Position numbers and translations under genes: made by a program. The notes below the pieces were generated by a model, which was not told the DNA's origin, made no database searches, and saw nothing but the letters and a program-made list of their open reading frames with translations. A stretch of 19,209 nucleotides of DNA from an uncultured Gammaproteobacteria bacterium (GTDB taxonomy: Bacteria; Pseudomonadota; Gammaproteobacteria; GCA-001735895), in assembly GCA_945787265.1 (NCBI GenBank), contig CALZHS010000010.1, positions 1 through 19,209 on the forward strand, written 5' to 3'. Each line of letters opens with the position of its first letter. Positions within the stretch are counted from its first letter, which is position 1. Shown one piece after another: positions 1 through 6,356 of the stretch.

Positions 1-18
1 CAAGCTAAACTGCAGTGC

Positions 19-105
19 GTCATCCCCGCGCAAGCGGGGATCTCTAAAATTATGGCCAAGTTGCCAGATTCCGATACGTCGGACCGCCGCTTGCGCGGGA
101 ATGAC
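19..105. repeat. Composite inverted-repeat (BIME/REP-like) element
   Basis: Two 19-base arms face each other: 19-37 (GTCATCCCCGCGCAAGCGG) and 87-105, whose reverse complement differs at one position. The left arm alone folds into a GC-rich hairpin with a GCAA loop. Between the arms a smaller hairpin, TCCGA-TACG-TCGGA, lies at 70-83. A related single unit occurs at 6911-6936, so this is a dispersed repeat and not a one-off terminator. It sits just downstream of the crp stop codon. It resembles REP/BIME or small MITE-like elements in architecture; I cannot name the family, and I see no transposase. Confidence 0.75.
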
Positions 106-150
106 TTGTAAACGGGTAATAGATTTGGGGTGAAACTCGTACTAACGGTT

Positions 151-798
151 TCAGCGGGTGCCGAAGACGACGATGGTCTTGCCGTGCGCCGAAATCAGGC
201 CGTCTTCCTCGAGCGTCTTCATGACCCGTCCCGCCATTTCGCGTGAGCAACCGACTATCTTGGCGATTTCCTGGCGCGTGATCTTGATTTGCATGCCATC
301 CGGATGGGTAATGGCATCGGGCTCGCGTGCCAGGTCAAGCAGGGTGCGCGCGACGCGACCGGTAACATCCATAAAGGCGAGATTGCTAACCTTGCGACTG
401 GTATTGCGCAATCGGCTGGCCAGTTGTGAGGACAGTTGAAACAGGATTTCGGGCGTGTCCTTGGCCAGCTGCATGAACTGGTTGTAATGAATTTCGGCGA
501 CTTCGCAAGCGGTGCGCGTGATAACCCAGGCGCTGCGTCTGGTGTCCTCTATGAACAAACCCATTTCGCCGAAAAAATCGCCCGGATTCAGGTAGGCGAG
601 CACAATTTCATTACAGTCCTCGTCCTCGATGACTACGCTCACGGAACCCTCGATGATATAGTACAGCGTCTCGGATTCATCTCCGGCATGGATGATCGTG
701 CTACGCGCCGCGTACTTCTTGGTGTGACAATGGTGCAGGAAATTGTCGAGGGCGGCATTTTGCCGGGGGATTACTTTTGTGATCGGGTTAACTGACAT
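151..798 (-). CDS. crp: cAMP-binding global transcription regulator Crp/Vfr
   Basis: This 215-residue protein belongs to the CRP branch of the CRP/FNR family, close to E. coli CRP (210 aa) and Pseudomonas Vfr (214 aa). The N-terminal cyclic-nucleotide domain (about 15-125) keeps the cAMP pocket: G77-E78 in FGEMGLF, R88-S89 in RRSAW, and T133-S134 in the dimer helix (NTSRKV). These equal E72, R82/S83 and T127/S128 of E. coli. The C-terminal winged helix (about 145-215) has recognition helix CSREMAGR with R186, E187 and R191, the residues that read TGTGA half-sites, so DNA specificity is probably conserved. I chose the ATG at 796-798 because similarity begins there; an upstream GTG at 838-840 would add 14 unmatched residues. 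It is divergent from the OsmC-family gene, as crp and yhfA are in E. coli. I see no obvious CRP site in the 76-base gap. Confidence 0.95.
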   Translation of the reverse strand: MSVNPITKVIPRQNAALDNFLHHCHTKKYAARSTIIHAGDESETLYYIIEGSVSVVIEDEDCNEIVLAYLNPGDFFGEMGLFIEDTRRSAWVITRTACEVAEIHYNQFMQLAKDTPEILFQLSSQLASRLRNTSRKVSNLAFMDVTGRVARTLLDLAREPDAITHPDGMQIKITRQEIAKIVGCSREMAGRVMKTLEEDGLISAHGKTIVVFGTR

Positions 799-874
799 GA
801 TTATTATTTTCTGGTCTGCGCATGAGCGTAAAGATAGCACAAAAAGAGCAATTCAACAGCAATAGGAATTAACT

Positions 875-1294
875 ATGAAGTGCCGAATCAAGTGGCTGGA
901 CCACATGTCTTTTGTAGGTGAATCGGGCAGCGGTCACTCGGTGGTGATGGACGGCGCGCCGGAGGCCGGTGGGCGCAATCTCGGTGTGCGACCCCTGGAA
1001 ATGATGCTGCTCGGGCTCGGTGGCTGTACCTCGTTTGACGTGGTTTCAATTTTACAAAAGTCGCGTCAGCAACTGGTCGACTGCGAGGTCGAAATCGAAG
1101 CCGAGCGCGCTGACACGATTCCCAAGGTGTTCACCAAAATCCATCTCCACTTTATCGTCGCCGGTCGTGATCTCGATCCAACCAAAGTTGCAAAGGCAGT
1201 GACTTTATCCGCTGACAAGTACTGTTCAGCCTCGCGCATGCTTGAAAAAACCGCCGCAATCACCCACGACTTCGAAATCCTCAACCCTGACTAG
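875..1294 (+). CDS. OsmC/Ohr-family protein (YhfA-like)
   Basis: This 139-residue protein has the OsmC fold. Family members reduce hydroperoxides through a pair of cysteines in the cytoplasm. Both expected cysteines are present: C51 in LGGCTSFD at the start of the long central helix, and C117 in DKYCSAS. The sequence looks like the YhfA subgroup rather than classical OsmC or Ohr, whose physiological substrate is not settled. The divergent position next to crp matches the E. coli yhfA-crp arrangement, which supports that subgroup. The upstream ribosome-binding site is weak (GGAA about 5 bases before the ATG). The next gene, coq7, converges on it with a 105-base gap in which I see no clear U-tailed terminator. 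Confidence 0.88.
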   Translation: MKCRIKWLDHMSFVGESGSGHSVVMDGAPEAGGRNLGVRPLEMMLLGLGGCTSFDVVSILQKSRQQLVDCEVEIEAERADTIPKVFTKIHLHFIVAGRDLDPTKVAKAVTLSADKYCSASRMLEKTAAITHDFEILNPD

Positions 1295-1399
1295 TATCAA
1301 ATTACTGTTGTCCTGATCCAGGGCACGATATCCACCAAAGTTACTGTGCAGACACGTCCGCAAAAGGCGCTCCCAACCGGCGCTGTAACAAATTGGAAG

Positions 1400-2038
1400 T
1401 TAAATGCGGTAGGCGGTAACGGTCATGATTTTGGCGACCAGGGTCATCGCGGTTTTGACCGGTCGCGGCAATTCAGCAGCGCCGGCCTCGGCAGCGTTCT
1501 CGGCGTGCCGCAGCTCGTCTTCGCGCATCGCCTCGATGATCGAGCGACTGCGCTGGTCCTGTTCGGGCAGCCGCTCCAGGTGCCGGTCGAGGTGCGAGCA
1601 GACCTGGTGTTCTGTTTCCTTGACGAAGCCGAGGCTCCACTTGTCACCTGCCGCGCCCGCGAGCGCACCGATCGTGAATGAACCCCAGTACCAGACCCCG
1701 TCGAGCAGGCTACGTCGCTCACCGAGTTCCGACAGGCGCCGCTGGCACCAGTTGAGATGCTCGTTTTCTTCCTCGGCAGCCTGTTTCATCGCCTGGCTGA
1801 GCGCCTGCTCGCGGGCGCTGAATGCCTGTCCACGGTAAAGCCCCTGCGCGGCAACTTCGCCGGCATTATTAACCCGCATCAAGCCGGCGACATGCGCCTT
1901 TTCCCCGGGGGATAGCTCACCTTGCTCCGCATCATTGGCCGGGTAACCACGCCGCGCCGCGCCGGGCTGCAGGTGACTGGTGCTGAGGCCGTGCTGGAGT
2001 TCCTCCAGCAGGCGATCGGTAAAGCTCAAATTACGCAT
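1400..2038 (-). CDS. coq7: Coq7-type demethoxyubiquinone hydroxylase
   Basis: This 212-residue di-iron carboxylate enzyme hydroxylates C6 of the ubiquinone precursor (2-polyprenyl-3-methyl-6-methoxy-1,4-benzoquinol). The ferritin-like ligand set is visible: E61 in NNAGEVAAQGLY, E91-x-x-H94 in EENEH, E143 in ETEHQVCSHL, and E175-x-x-H178 in EDELRHAE. It is probably a peripheral membrane protein, as for the family. Enteric bacteria use the flavoprotein UbiF for this step; organisms with Coq7 normally lack UbiF. UbiH and UbiI are encoded further along the window, so all three ring hydroxylases are present. The crp-OsmC-coq7 grouping recalls the vfr region of Pseudomonas. The gene is divergent from rplM with about 200 bases between the start codons. 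Confidence 0.93.
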   Translation of the reverse strand: MRNLSFTDRLLEELQHGLSTSHLQPGAARRGYPANDAEQGELSPGEKAHVAGLMRVNNAGEVAAQGLYRGQAFSAREQALSQAMKQAAEEENEHLNWCQRRLSELGERRSLLDGVWYWGSFTIGALAGAAGDKWSLGFVKETEHQVCSHLDRHLERLPEQDQRSRSIIEAMREDELRHAENAAEAGAAELPRPVKTAMTLVAKIMTVTAYRI

Positions 2039-2150
2039 GTCAGGTCCGTAATACCGGGTTAAAAATTGGTGAAATGAGCGCTTATTATCAACGAAATCAG
2101 GATATTAATCCAAGACGCCAAATATCCACTGAAATCAAGGGTATTGCATC

Positions 2151-2179
2151 TTGTCAAGCGAGGTTTAATTGGTTAGTAT
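2151..2179 (+). promoter_or_regulatory. Sigma70-like promoter of rplM-rpsI
   Basis: A -35 box TTGTCA (2151-2156) and a -10 box TAGTAT (2174-2179) are separated by exactly 17 bases. Each differs from consensus at few positions. Transcription would start near 2186, giving a leader of about 50 bases before the rplM ATG. In E. coli rplM-rpsI is autoregulated through its leader; whether this leader does the same cannot be told by eye. Confidence 0.72.
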
Positions 2180-2234
2180 TCGCGCCCTTTGTGAAAGAAG
2201 TCAGCGGCTTAACGGCAACTTATCAGGATTTAAT

Positions 2235-2663
2235 ATGAAAACCTTCAGCGCAAAACCCGATTCGGTAAAACGCGATTGGTACGTAATCGATGCCAGTGAC
2301 AAGGTATTGGGTCGGCTGTCGACTGAAATCGCGCGTCGTTTGCGTGGCAAGCACAAGCCTGAATACACGCCGCATGTCGATACCGGCGATTATATTATCG
2401 TCATCAATGCGGAAAAGGTACGGGTTACCGGCAACAAGGAAACCGACAAGATGTACCACCATCACACCGGTTACATCGGTAGTTTGAAAACGACCAACCT
2501 GGCGAAGTTGCGCAAGGAGCATCCGGAAAGAATCATCCAGCATTCGGTCAAGGGCATGTTACCCAAGAACGCCCTGGGTCGGGCAATGTACAAGAAGCTG
2601 AAGGTATACGCGGGTGATGCGCATCAGCATGCCGCTCAGCAACCCCAGCCTCTCGAAATCTAA
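2235..2663 (+). CDS. rplM: 50S ribosomal protein L13
   Basis: This is a full-length L13 of 142 residues, the same length as the E. coli protein. It begins MKTFSAKP and carries the family features VLGRLSTEIARRLRGK, HVDTGDYIIVINAEKV and GMLPKNALGR. L13 binds 23S rRNA early in 50S assembly. I chose the ATG at 2235 because homology begins there and AGGA lies just upstream; an in-frame start at 2169 falls inside the -35/-10 promoter region and would add 22 unmatched residues. It is co-transcribed with rpsI, which starts 11 bases after the stop. Confidence 0.98.
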   Translation: MKTFSAKPDSVKRDWYVIDASDKVLGRLSTEIARRLRGKHKPEYTPHVDTGDYIIVINAEKVRVTGNKETDKMYHHHTGYIGSLKTTNLAKLRKEHPERIIQHSVKGMLPKNALGRAMYKKLKVYAGDAHQHAAQQPQPLEI

Positions 2664-2674
2664 CAGGTCAAATT

Positions 2675-3067
2675 ATGGCAGTAGAACAATACTACGGTAC
2701 CGGTCGTCGCAAGAGTTCATCGGCACGGGTTTACCTGAAGTCCGGTAAAGGCGCGATCACGATTAATAACAGAACCATCGACGAGTACTTTGGCCGCGAA
2801 ACCTCGCGCATGGTGGTGCGCCAGCCGTTGCAAAGTGTTGATTTGGTAGATAAATTCGACATCAACGTCAATGTTTCGGGTGGTGGCCCCAGTGGCCAGG
2901 CCGGCGCGATTCGCCTCGGTATTACACGTGCGTTGCTGCAATATGACGAAAGCTTTCGTGAAACACTGCGCAAGGAAGGTTTTGTGACTCGCGATGCACG
3001 CGAAGTCGAACGCAAGAAGGTCGGTTTGCGCAAAGCCCGACGCGGCGTTCAGTTTTCAAAGCGTTAA
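2675..3067 (+). CDS. rpsI: 30S ribosomal protein S9
   Basis: This is a complete S9 of 130 residues, the normal bacterial length. It opens with YYGTGRRKSSSARVYL and has the central VSGGGPSGQAGAIRLGI loop and the basic C-terminal tail ending QFSKR. That tail reaches into the 30S P site and contacts tRNA. It is the second gene of the rplM-rpsI operon, and a hairpin terminator follows about 20 bases after the stop. Confidence 0.98.
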   Translation: MAVEQYYGTGRRKSSSARVYLKSGKGAITINNRTIDEYFGRETSRMVVRQPLQSVDLVDKFDINVNVSGGGPSGQAGAIRLGITRALLQYDESFRETLRKEGFVTRDAREVERKKVGLRKARRGVQFSKR

Positions 3068-3085
3068 ACAACAGGCTGCATGCAG

Positions 3086-3111
3086 AAAAGCCCGCAGTTG
3101 CGGGCTTTTTT
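3086..3111. terminator. Bidirectional rho-independent terminator between rpsI and rpiA
   Basis: GCCCGC (3090-3095) pairs with GCGGGC (3100-3105) around an AGTT loop. Flanking AAAA (3086-3089) and TTTTTT (3106-3111) extend the stem and give a U-tail in either direction. The rpiA stop codon on the minus strand (3110-3112) overlaps the T-run, so rpiA transcription would end almost immediately after its stop. Confidence 0.9.
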
Positions 3112-3772
3112 ATGTCTGTATGGAACTGATTCCGTCCTCGGTTCCAAGAATGAGTACGTCGGCCGGACGATGCGCGAACAGGCCGACACAGACCACACCG
3201 GTAATCTGGTTGATCCGGGTTTCCATGTCGACCGGGTCGTTGATCCGCAGCCCATGGACATCGAGAATCTGGTTGCCATTATCGGTAGTAAATCCCTCCC
3301 GCAACCGTGGCTCGCCGCCGAGCGCCTGCAGCGCTCCGGAGACCAGTCCGCGCGCCATTGGGATGACTTCCACCGGCAGTGGAAATGTCCCCAGCGTTTC
3401 CACCAGCTTGCTGTCGTCGGCGATACAGACGAACACCGCGCTGGCCGCCGCAACAATTTTCTCACGCGTCAAGGCCCCACCTCCGCCCTTGATCAGCTGC
3501 AGCTGGTGATTGGACTCGTCGGCACCGTCGACATAAAGATCGAGTCCGCCGGCCTCGTTCAGATCGATAACCGCGATTCCATGGCCGCGCAAACGCTCGC
3601 TGGAAGCCTCGGAACTGGAAACCGCGGCGGTGATCTTGCCGGCCATTTTGTCAGCCAGCAAGTCGATGAAATAATTGACAGTCGAGCCCGTACCGACGCC
3701 GATTGTCGAGCCGGGTTTGACGTAATCGATAGCGGCCTCTGCGGCATTACGTTTTTTATCGTCGGGCGTCAT
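3110..3772 (-). CDS. rpiA: Ribose-5-phosphate isomerase A
   Basis: This 220-residue cytoplasmic enzyme interconverts ribose 5-phosphate and ribulose 5-phosphate in the non-oxidative pentose phosphate pathway. E. coli RpiA has 219 residues. Visible motifs are the phosphate loop GVGTGSTVNYF (25-35), YVDGADE with D82 and D85, and KGGGGALTREK with K95 and the catalytic E104. I chose the ATG at 3770-3772 because MTPDDKK lines up with the E. coli start and AGGT precedes it; another in-frame ATG at 3800-3802 would add ten unmatched residues. It is divergent from ilvA and convergent with rpsI. Confidence 0.95.
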   Translation of the reverse strand: MTPDDKKRNAAEAAIDYVKPGSTIGVGTGSTVNYFIDLLADKMAGKITAAVSSSEASSERLRGHGIAVIDLNEAGGLDLYVDGADESNHQLQLIKGGGGALTREKIVAAASAVFVCIADDSKLVETLGTFPLPVEVIPMARGLVSGALQALGGEPRLREGFTTDNGNQILDVHGLRINDPVDMETRINQITGVVCVGLFAHRPADVLILGTEDGISSIQT

Positions 3773-3801
3773 GGATTTACCTGTTGCTTCGGGTGCAATC
3801 A

Positions 3802-3830
3802 ATTATGATAATCACTTGCAGTCCGCGCAA
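3802..3830 (-). promoter_or_regulatory. Candidate rpiA promoter
   Basis: On the minus strand, TTGCGC (3825-3830) and CATAAT (3802-3807) are 17 bases apart. The -10 box is good and the -35 box is poor. The -35 overlaps the perfect inverted repeat at 3823-3842, so a protein bound there could control rpiA. This is inferred from spacing alone. Confidence 0.4.
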
Positions 3831-3842
3831 GCCATTGCGCGG
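3823..3842. repeat. Perfect inverted repeat between rpiA and ilvA
   Basis: CCGCGCAA (3823-3830) and TTGCGCGG (3835-3842) are exact reverse complements around a 4-base GCCA loop. TTTT follows on the plus strand. The site lies 39 bases before the ilvA ATG and about 50 before rpiA. It could be an operator, a leader hairpin or a degenerate copy of the dispersed repeat, whose core CGCGCAAGC it shares. Confidence 0.6.
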
Positions 3843-3881
3843 TTTTGGCAGTAAATAACAGACATAAACGATAACCGGGCT

Positions 3882-5405
3882 ATGCGAAAGGAAAAATTTC
3901 TAGAAAAAGTGCTTACCGCGAGAGTATACGACGTCGCTCGCGAAACGCCGCTGGATTTCATGCCGCGAATTTCGAAGCGCTACGATAACCAGGTATTTAT
4001 CAAGCGCGAGGATTTGCAGCCGGTATTCTCATTCAAATGTCGCGGTGCCTTTAACAAGATTTACCAGGAACTGCAGGCAAATCCCGGTTTAAAGGGTGTT
4101 ATTACCGCATCCGCCGGTAATCACGCGCAGGGCGTGGCTCTGGCCGCCCGCAAGCTTCACCTCAAGGCAACGATCGTGATGCCCACCACGACGCCTGATA
4201 TCAAGGTTACGGCGGTCAGGTCATACGGCGCGAAGGCGGTGCTGTACGGTGAGAATTTTGATGCCGCCAAGGATTACTCGTTGAAGCTTGCGAAGAAGGA
4301 ACGCCTGGCGTTTATTCATCCGTTCGATGACTTTGACGTTATGGCAGGCCAGGGCACCATTGCTCATGAAATTATCCGTCAGCATCCCGACAAGATAGAT
4401 GCGATATTCGTTGCGGTCGGCGGTGGCGGCTTGATTGGAGGGATTGCCGGTTTCATCAAGGCAGTAAAGCCGGAAACCCGAATAATCGGGGTGGAACCGG
4501 ACGATGCGGCCTGTTTTTACAAAGCGCGTAAAGCGGGGCGGCGCGTCAGTTTGAAGGAGGTCGGGATTTTCGCCGACGGTGTCGCGGTGAAGCAGGTTGG
4601 CAAGAACAACTGGTCGATGATCAGGGACCTCGTCGATGACGTGATCCTGGTTTCTACGGACCAGATTTGTGCAGCGATCAAGGACACTTACGAAGACACG
4701 CGCGCAATCTGCGAACCGGCGGGTGCATTATCGCTCGCCGGACTGAAAAAATACGTCGAAATCCACGGTATCAGGCAGCAAACGCTGGTTGCGATTAACT
4801 GCGGTGCAAACATGAACTTCGATCGCCTGCGACACGTGTCGGAACGTGCCGAACTTGGCGAAGACCGCGAAGCCTTGCTCGCGGTGGAAATCCCGGAGCG
4901 TCCGGGAAGTTTCAAGAGGCTATGCCAGTTAATCGGTCATCGCTCGATTACCGAGTTCAACTATCGCTACGCGGACGATAAGACGGCGCGGGTTTTTGCA
5001 GGGATCCAGCTTACCCACGGGATTGATGAAAAGAACAAGCTTATCGAAAAACTCGGTGCCAAGGGTTACAAGGTTGTTGATATGACCGACAACGAGGTCG
5101 CCAAGCTACATACCCGCTACATGATCGGGGGGCATCCCGGTAGCAGTGTTACAACCGAGCTGCTCTATCGTTTCCAGTTTCCGGAAAAACCGGGCGCCTT
5201 ATTAGATTTTTTAATGAAGGTGGGCAATCGTTGGAACATCAGCCTGTTTCATTATCGCAATCACGGTTCAAATTTCGGCCGCATCCTGATGGGATTCCAG
5301 GTCGGCAAGGATGATACACGGGCCTTTAATGCATTTCTGAAGAGCCTCAGGATACCCTACTGGAACGAAACCGAAAACGAGGCCTACCAGTTATTCCTGA
5401 AGTAA
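3882..5405 (+). CDS. ilvA: Threonine ammonia-lyase, biosynthetic
   Basis: This 507-residue enzyme deaminates threonine to 2-oxobutanoate, the committed step of isoleucine synthesis. The PLP domain covers roughly residues 15-320: the Schiff-base lysine is K52 in SFKCRGA, SAGNHAQG (77-84) is the substrate and cofactor loop, and the phosphate-binding glycines are at about 180-184 (VGGGGLIGG). Two ACT-like regulatory modules follow (about 330-405 and 425-500), recognisable from EIPERPGSFKRLC and FQFPEKPGALLDFL. This matches the long, isoleucine-inhibited biosynthetic form (514 aa in E. coli) rather than the short catabolic TdcB. It is transcribed alone, convergent with the 6S RNA gene. Confidence 0.96.
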   Translation: MRKEKFLEKVLTARVYDVARETPLDFMPRISKRYDNQVFIKREDLQPVFSFKCRGAFNKIYQELQANPGLKGVITASAGNHAQGVALAARKLHLKATIVMPTTTPDIKVTAVRSYGAKAVLYGENFDAAKDYSLKLAKKERLAFIHPFDDFDVMAGQGTIAHEIIRQHPDKIDAIFVAVGGGGLIGGIAGFIKAVKPETRIIGVEPDDAACFYKARKAGRRVSLKEVGIFADGVAVKQVGKNNWSMIRDLVDDVILVSTDQICAAIKDTYEDTRAICEPAGALSLAGLKKYVEIHGIRQQTLVAINCGANMNFDRLRHVSERAELGEDREALLAVEIPERPGSFKRLCQLIGHRSITEFNYRYADDKTARVFAGIQLTHGIDEKNKLIEKLGAKGYKVVDMTDNEVAKLHTRYMIGGHPGSSVTTELLYRFQFPEKPGALLDFLMKVGNRWNISLFHYRNHGSNFGRILMGFQVGKDDTRAFNAFLKSLRIPYWNETENEAYQLFLK

Positions 5406-5411
5406 TGATTG

Positions 5412-5459
5412 GCGTTGGGGGTGTCCGGGAGCATGGCTCCAGAAGGCATAAACCAACGC
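5412..5459. repeat. Two-tier hairpin downstream of ilvA
   Basis: An outer stem, GCGTTGG (5412-5418) with CCAACGC (5453-5459), encloses an inner stem, GGAGC (5428-5432) with GCTCC (5436-5440). It starts 7 bases after the ilvA stop codon. There is no T-run on either strand, so it is not a classical intrinsic terminator, though it could protect the 3' end of either transcript. Confidence 0.55.
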
Positions 5460-5466
5460 AGGTGAG

Positions 5467-5488
5467 GGTTGGTATGAGGATACCAACC
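5467..5488. repeat. Perfect 9-bp inverted repeat at the 3' end of ssrS
   Basis: GGTTGGTAT (5467-5475) and ATACCAACC (5480-5488) are exact reverse complements around a 4-base loop. On the minus strand the first arm transcribed is also the 3' strand of the 6S RNA closing stem. This hairpin and the mature 6S fold are therefore mutually exclusive in the primary transcript. No U-run follows. Confidence 0.7.
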
Positions 5489-5654
5489 ACGGTGTCGTCG
5501 CAAATCTATCAACCTTGAACCAAAGGTCCAGGTGGGGAGATTGGTAACCCATTAGGCTTCCTGACTCGTCAGGCATGCACATCAGTGAAGTCCCCGAGAT
5601 TGATAAATAGGCTCAAGGATTATGATGGATGCTAACGATCACCGTAGTCGGTAT
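5480..5654 (-). ncRNA. ssrS: 6S RNA
   Basis: This RNA of about 175 bases lies directly downstream of zapA on the same strand, where ssrS sits in gammaproteobacteria. Read on the minus strand, 5641-5654 (ATACCGACTACGGT) pairs along all 14 positions with 5480-5493 (ACCGTGGTTGGTAT), with two G-U pairs, closing the molecule. Further in, CCTTGAGCC pairs with GGTTCAAGG, as in E. coli 6S RNA. The apical part, GCATGCCTGACGAGTCAGG then GAAGCCT, parallels E. coli GCATGC...GAAGCCTT, and the 3' half has CACCTGGACCTTTGG, matching the conserved CACCUUGAACC region. The long hairpin with a central bubble mimics an open promoter and sequesters sigma70 RNA polymerase in stationary phase. Exact ends are inferred from the stem and the promoter. 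No fau gene follows. Confidence 0.87.
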
Positions 5655-5661
5655 AGAACTA

Positions 5662-5690
5662 ACTATGGCTCTATTTCAGCGAAAAGTAAA
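5662..5690 (-). promoter_or_regulatory. Candidate ssrS promoter
   Basis: On the minus strand, TTTACT (5685-5690) and CATAGT (5662-5667) match the -35 and -10 consensus at four of six positions each, with a 17-base spacer. A start 8 bases beyond the -10 box is position 5654, exactly the first base of the 6S closing stem. That agreement supports both calls. Read-through from zapA is also possible. Confidence 0.55.
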
Positions 5691-5710
5691 ATTTAAAATA
5701 CTAATAGGAA

Positions 5711-6022
5711 CTAAATCTCTAATTGACGCGCCTGTTCGAGCACACGAGAGATTTTATTTTCGAGGTCTTTCAGACGGGGTGGTAGATCCTGCCCCAGTTC
5801 CTTGTCCACGTTGCTGGTCCTGAGCAGGTCGTTGGCCATGTTGAGCGCGGTGATGACCGCTATCCGCTCGGAGCCCAGGATATTACCGCTGTCACGGATT
5901 TCGCGCATTTTATTGTCGAGAAACTTGGCGGACTCAAGTAGCGCTGATTGTTCACCCGGTGGGCAGGCGACCTTGTAATCCTTGTCCAGGATGGAAATGT
6001 TGATTGGCTGAGCGTCCGTCAT
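5711..6022 (-). CDS. zapA: Cell division protein ZapA
   Basis: This 103-residue protein promotes FtsZ protofilament bundling at the division site. It has the ZapA layout: an N-terminal FtsZ-binding domain opening with PINISILDKDYKVACPPGEQ, then LLESAKFLDNKMREIR and RIAVITALNMANDLL, and a C-terminal coiled coil (about 65-103). The length is close to E. coli ZapA (109 aa). Its ATG overlaps the stop codon of the upstream coiled-coil gene by 4 bases (ATGA), indicating translational coupling. The 6S RNA gene begins 57 bases downstream. Confidence 0.93.
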   Translation of the reverse strand: MTDAQPINISILDKDYKVACPPGEQSALLESAKFLDNKMREIRDSGNILGSERIAVITALNMANDLLRTSNVDKELGQDLPPRLKDLENKISRVLEQARQLEI

Positions 6023-6249
6023 GAGCCGAGCTCGAGTGATCGCAAGCGGGAAATCATCGCCTCCACCCGGCTACGCGCCATCTCGGTTTTTTCGATCAGC
6101 TGCGAACGTTCGGTCGCCAGCTTGTCTTTTTGCTGCCGCAGGCTGGTATTTTCATTCTTTAGTAATCCCACGGTGTCAATGAGCTCGTCGATACGCTGCT
6201 CGAGCTGGCGGAGGTCGTCTTCTGTATAAACGTTTTTATCTGAGTCCAT
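6019..6249 (-). CDS. Small ZapB-like coiled-coil protein (TIGR02449-type)
   Basis: This 76-residue, highly charged protein is almost entirely coiled coil from about residue 10: heptad-like runs such as LRQLEQRIDELIDTVGLL and SLRQQKDKLATERSQL are visible. It has no signal peptide or membrane segment. I associate it with the small TIGR02449 family found next to zapA in gammaproteobacteria; by size and coiled-coil character it recalls ZapB, but a division role is inferred from coupling to zapA. I chose the ATG at 6247-6249, which starts MDSDKNVYTEDD. An alternative TTG at 6325-6327 would add 26 residues of non-coiled-coil sequence and come within 30 bases of the divergent ygfB start. Confidence 0.78.
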   Translation of the reverse strand: MDSDKNVYTEDDLRQLEQRIDELIDTVGLLKNENTSLRQQKDKLATERSQLIEKTEMARSRVEAMISRLRSLELGS

Positions 6250-6356
6250 AGTGCAATCATCGGGCCTTATGTGGCGCAGGTCAACATGCAGATGTTTTTG
6301 CAGCTGATTTCGGATGCTAGAATGCAAAAATTATACGAATCTGTAGGCATTCTACA

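Noticed and set aside
19..41. Intrinsic terminator for crp
   Set aside because: The hairpin is strong but no U-run follows in the orientation of crp transcription, and the same unit recurs elsewhere as a dispersed repeat.
1..150. CRISPR repeats
   Set aside because: There are two copies in opposite orientation with one spacing, not direct repeats with regular spacers, and no cas genes are present.
799..874. CRP autoregulatory site between crp and the OsmC-family gene
   Set aside because: No TGTGA-N6-TCACA-like sequence is visible in this gap.
3080..3808. 242-codon plus-strand ORF opposite rpiA
   Set aside because: It is a shadow of rpiA in the complementary strand; its translation has no domain features, while the rpiA frame has all active-site motifs.
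5412..5459. Integron attC-like site
   Set aside because: The GCGTTGG/CCAACGC arms recall attC, but the core does not fit GTTRRRY, there is no integrase, and there are no cassettes.
5480..5654. 6S RNA on the plus strand
   Set aside because: The plus strand also shows a CCTTGAACC hairpin because that motif is nearly palindromic. But the order of conserved blocks (GCATGC, GAAGCCT, CACC...GGTTCAAGG), the promoter and the zapA context fit only the minus strand.
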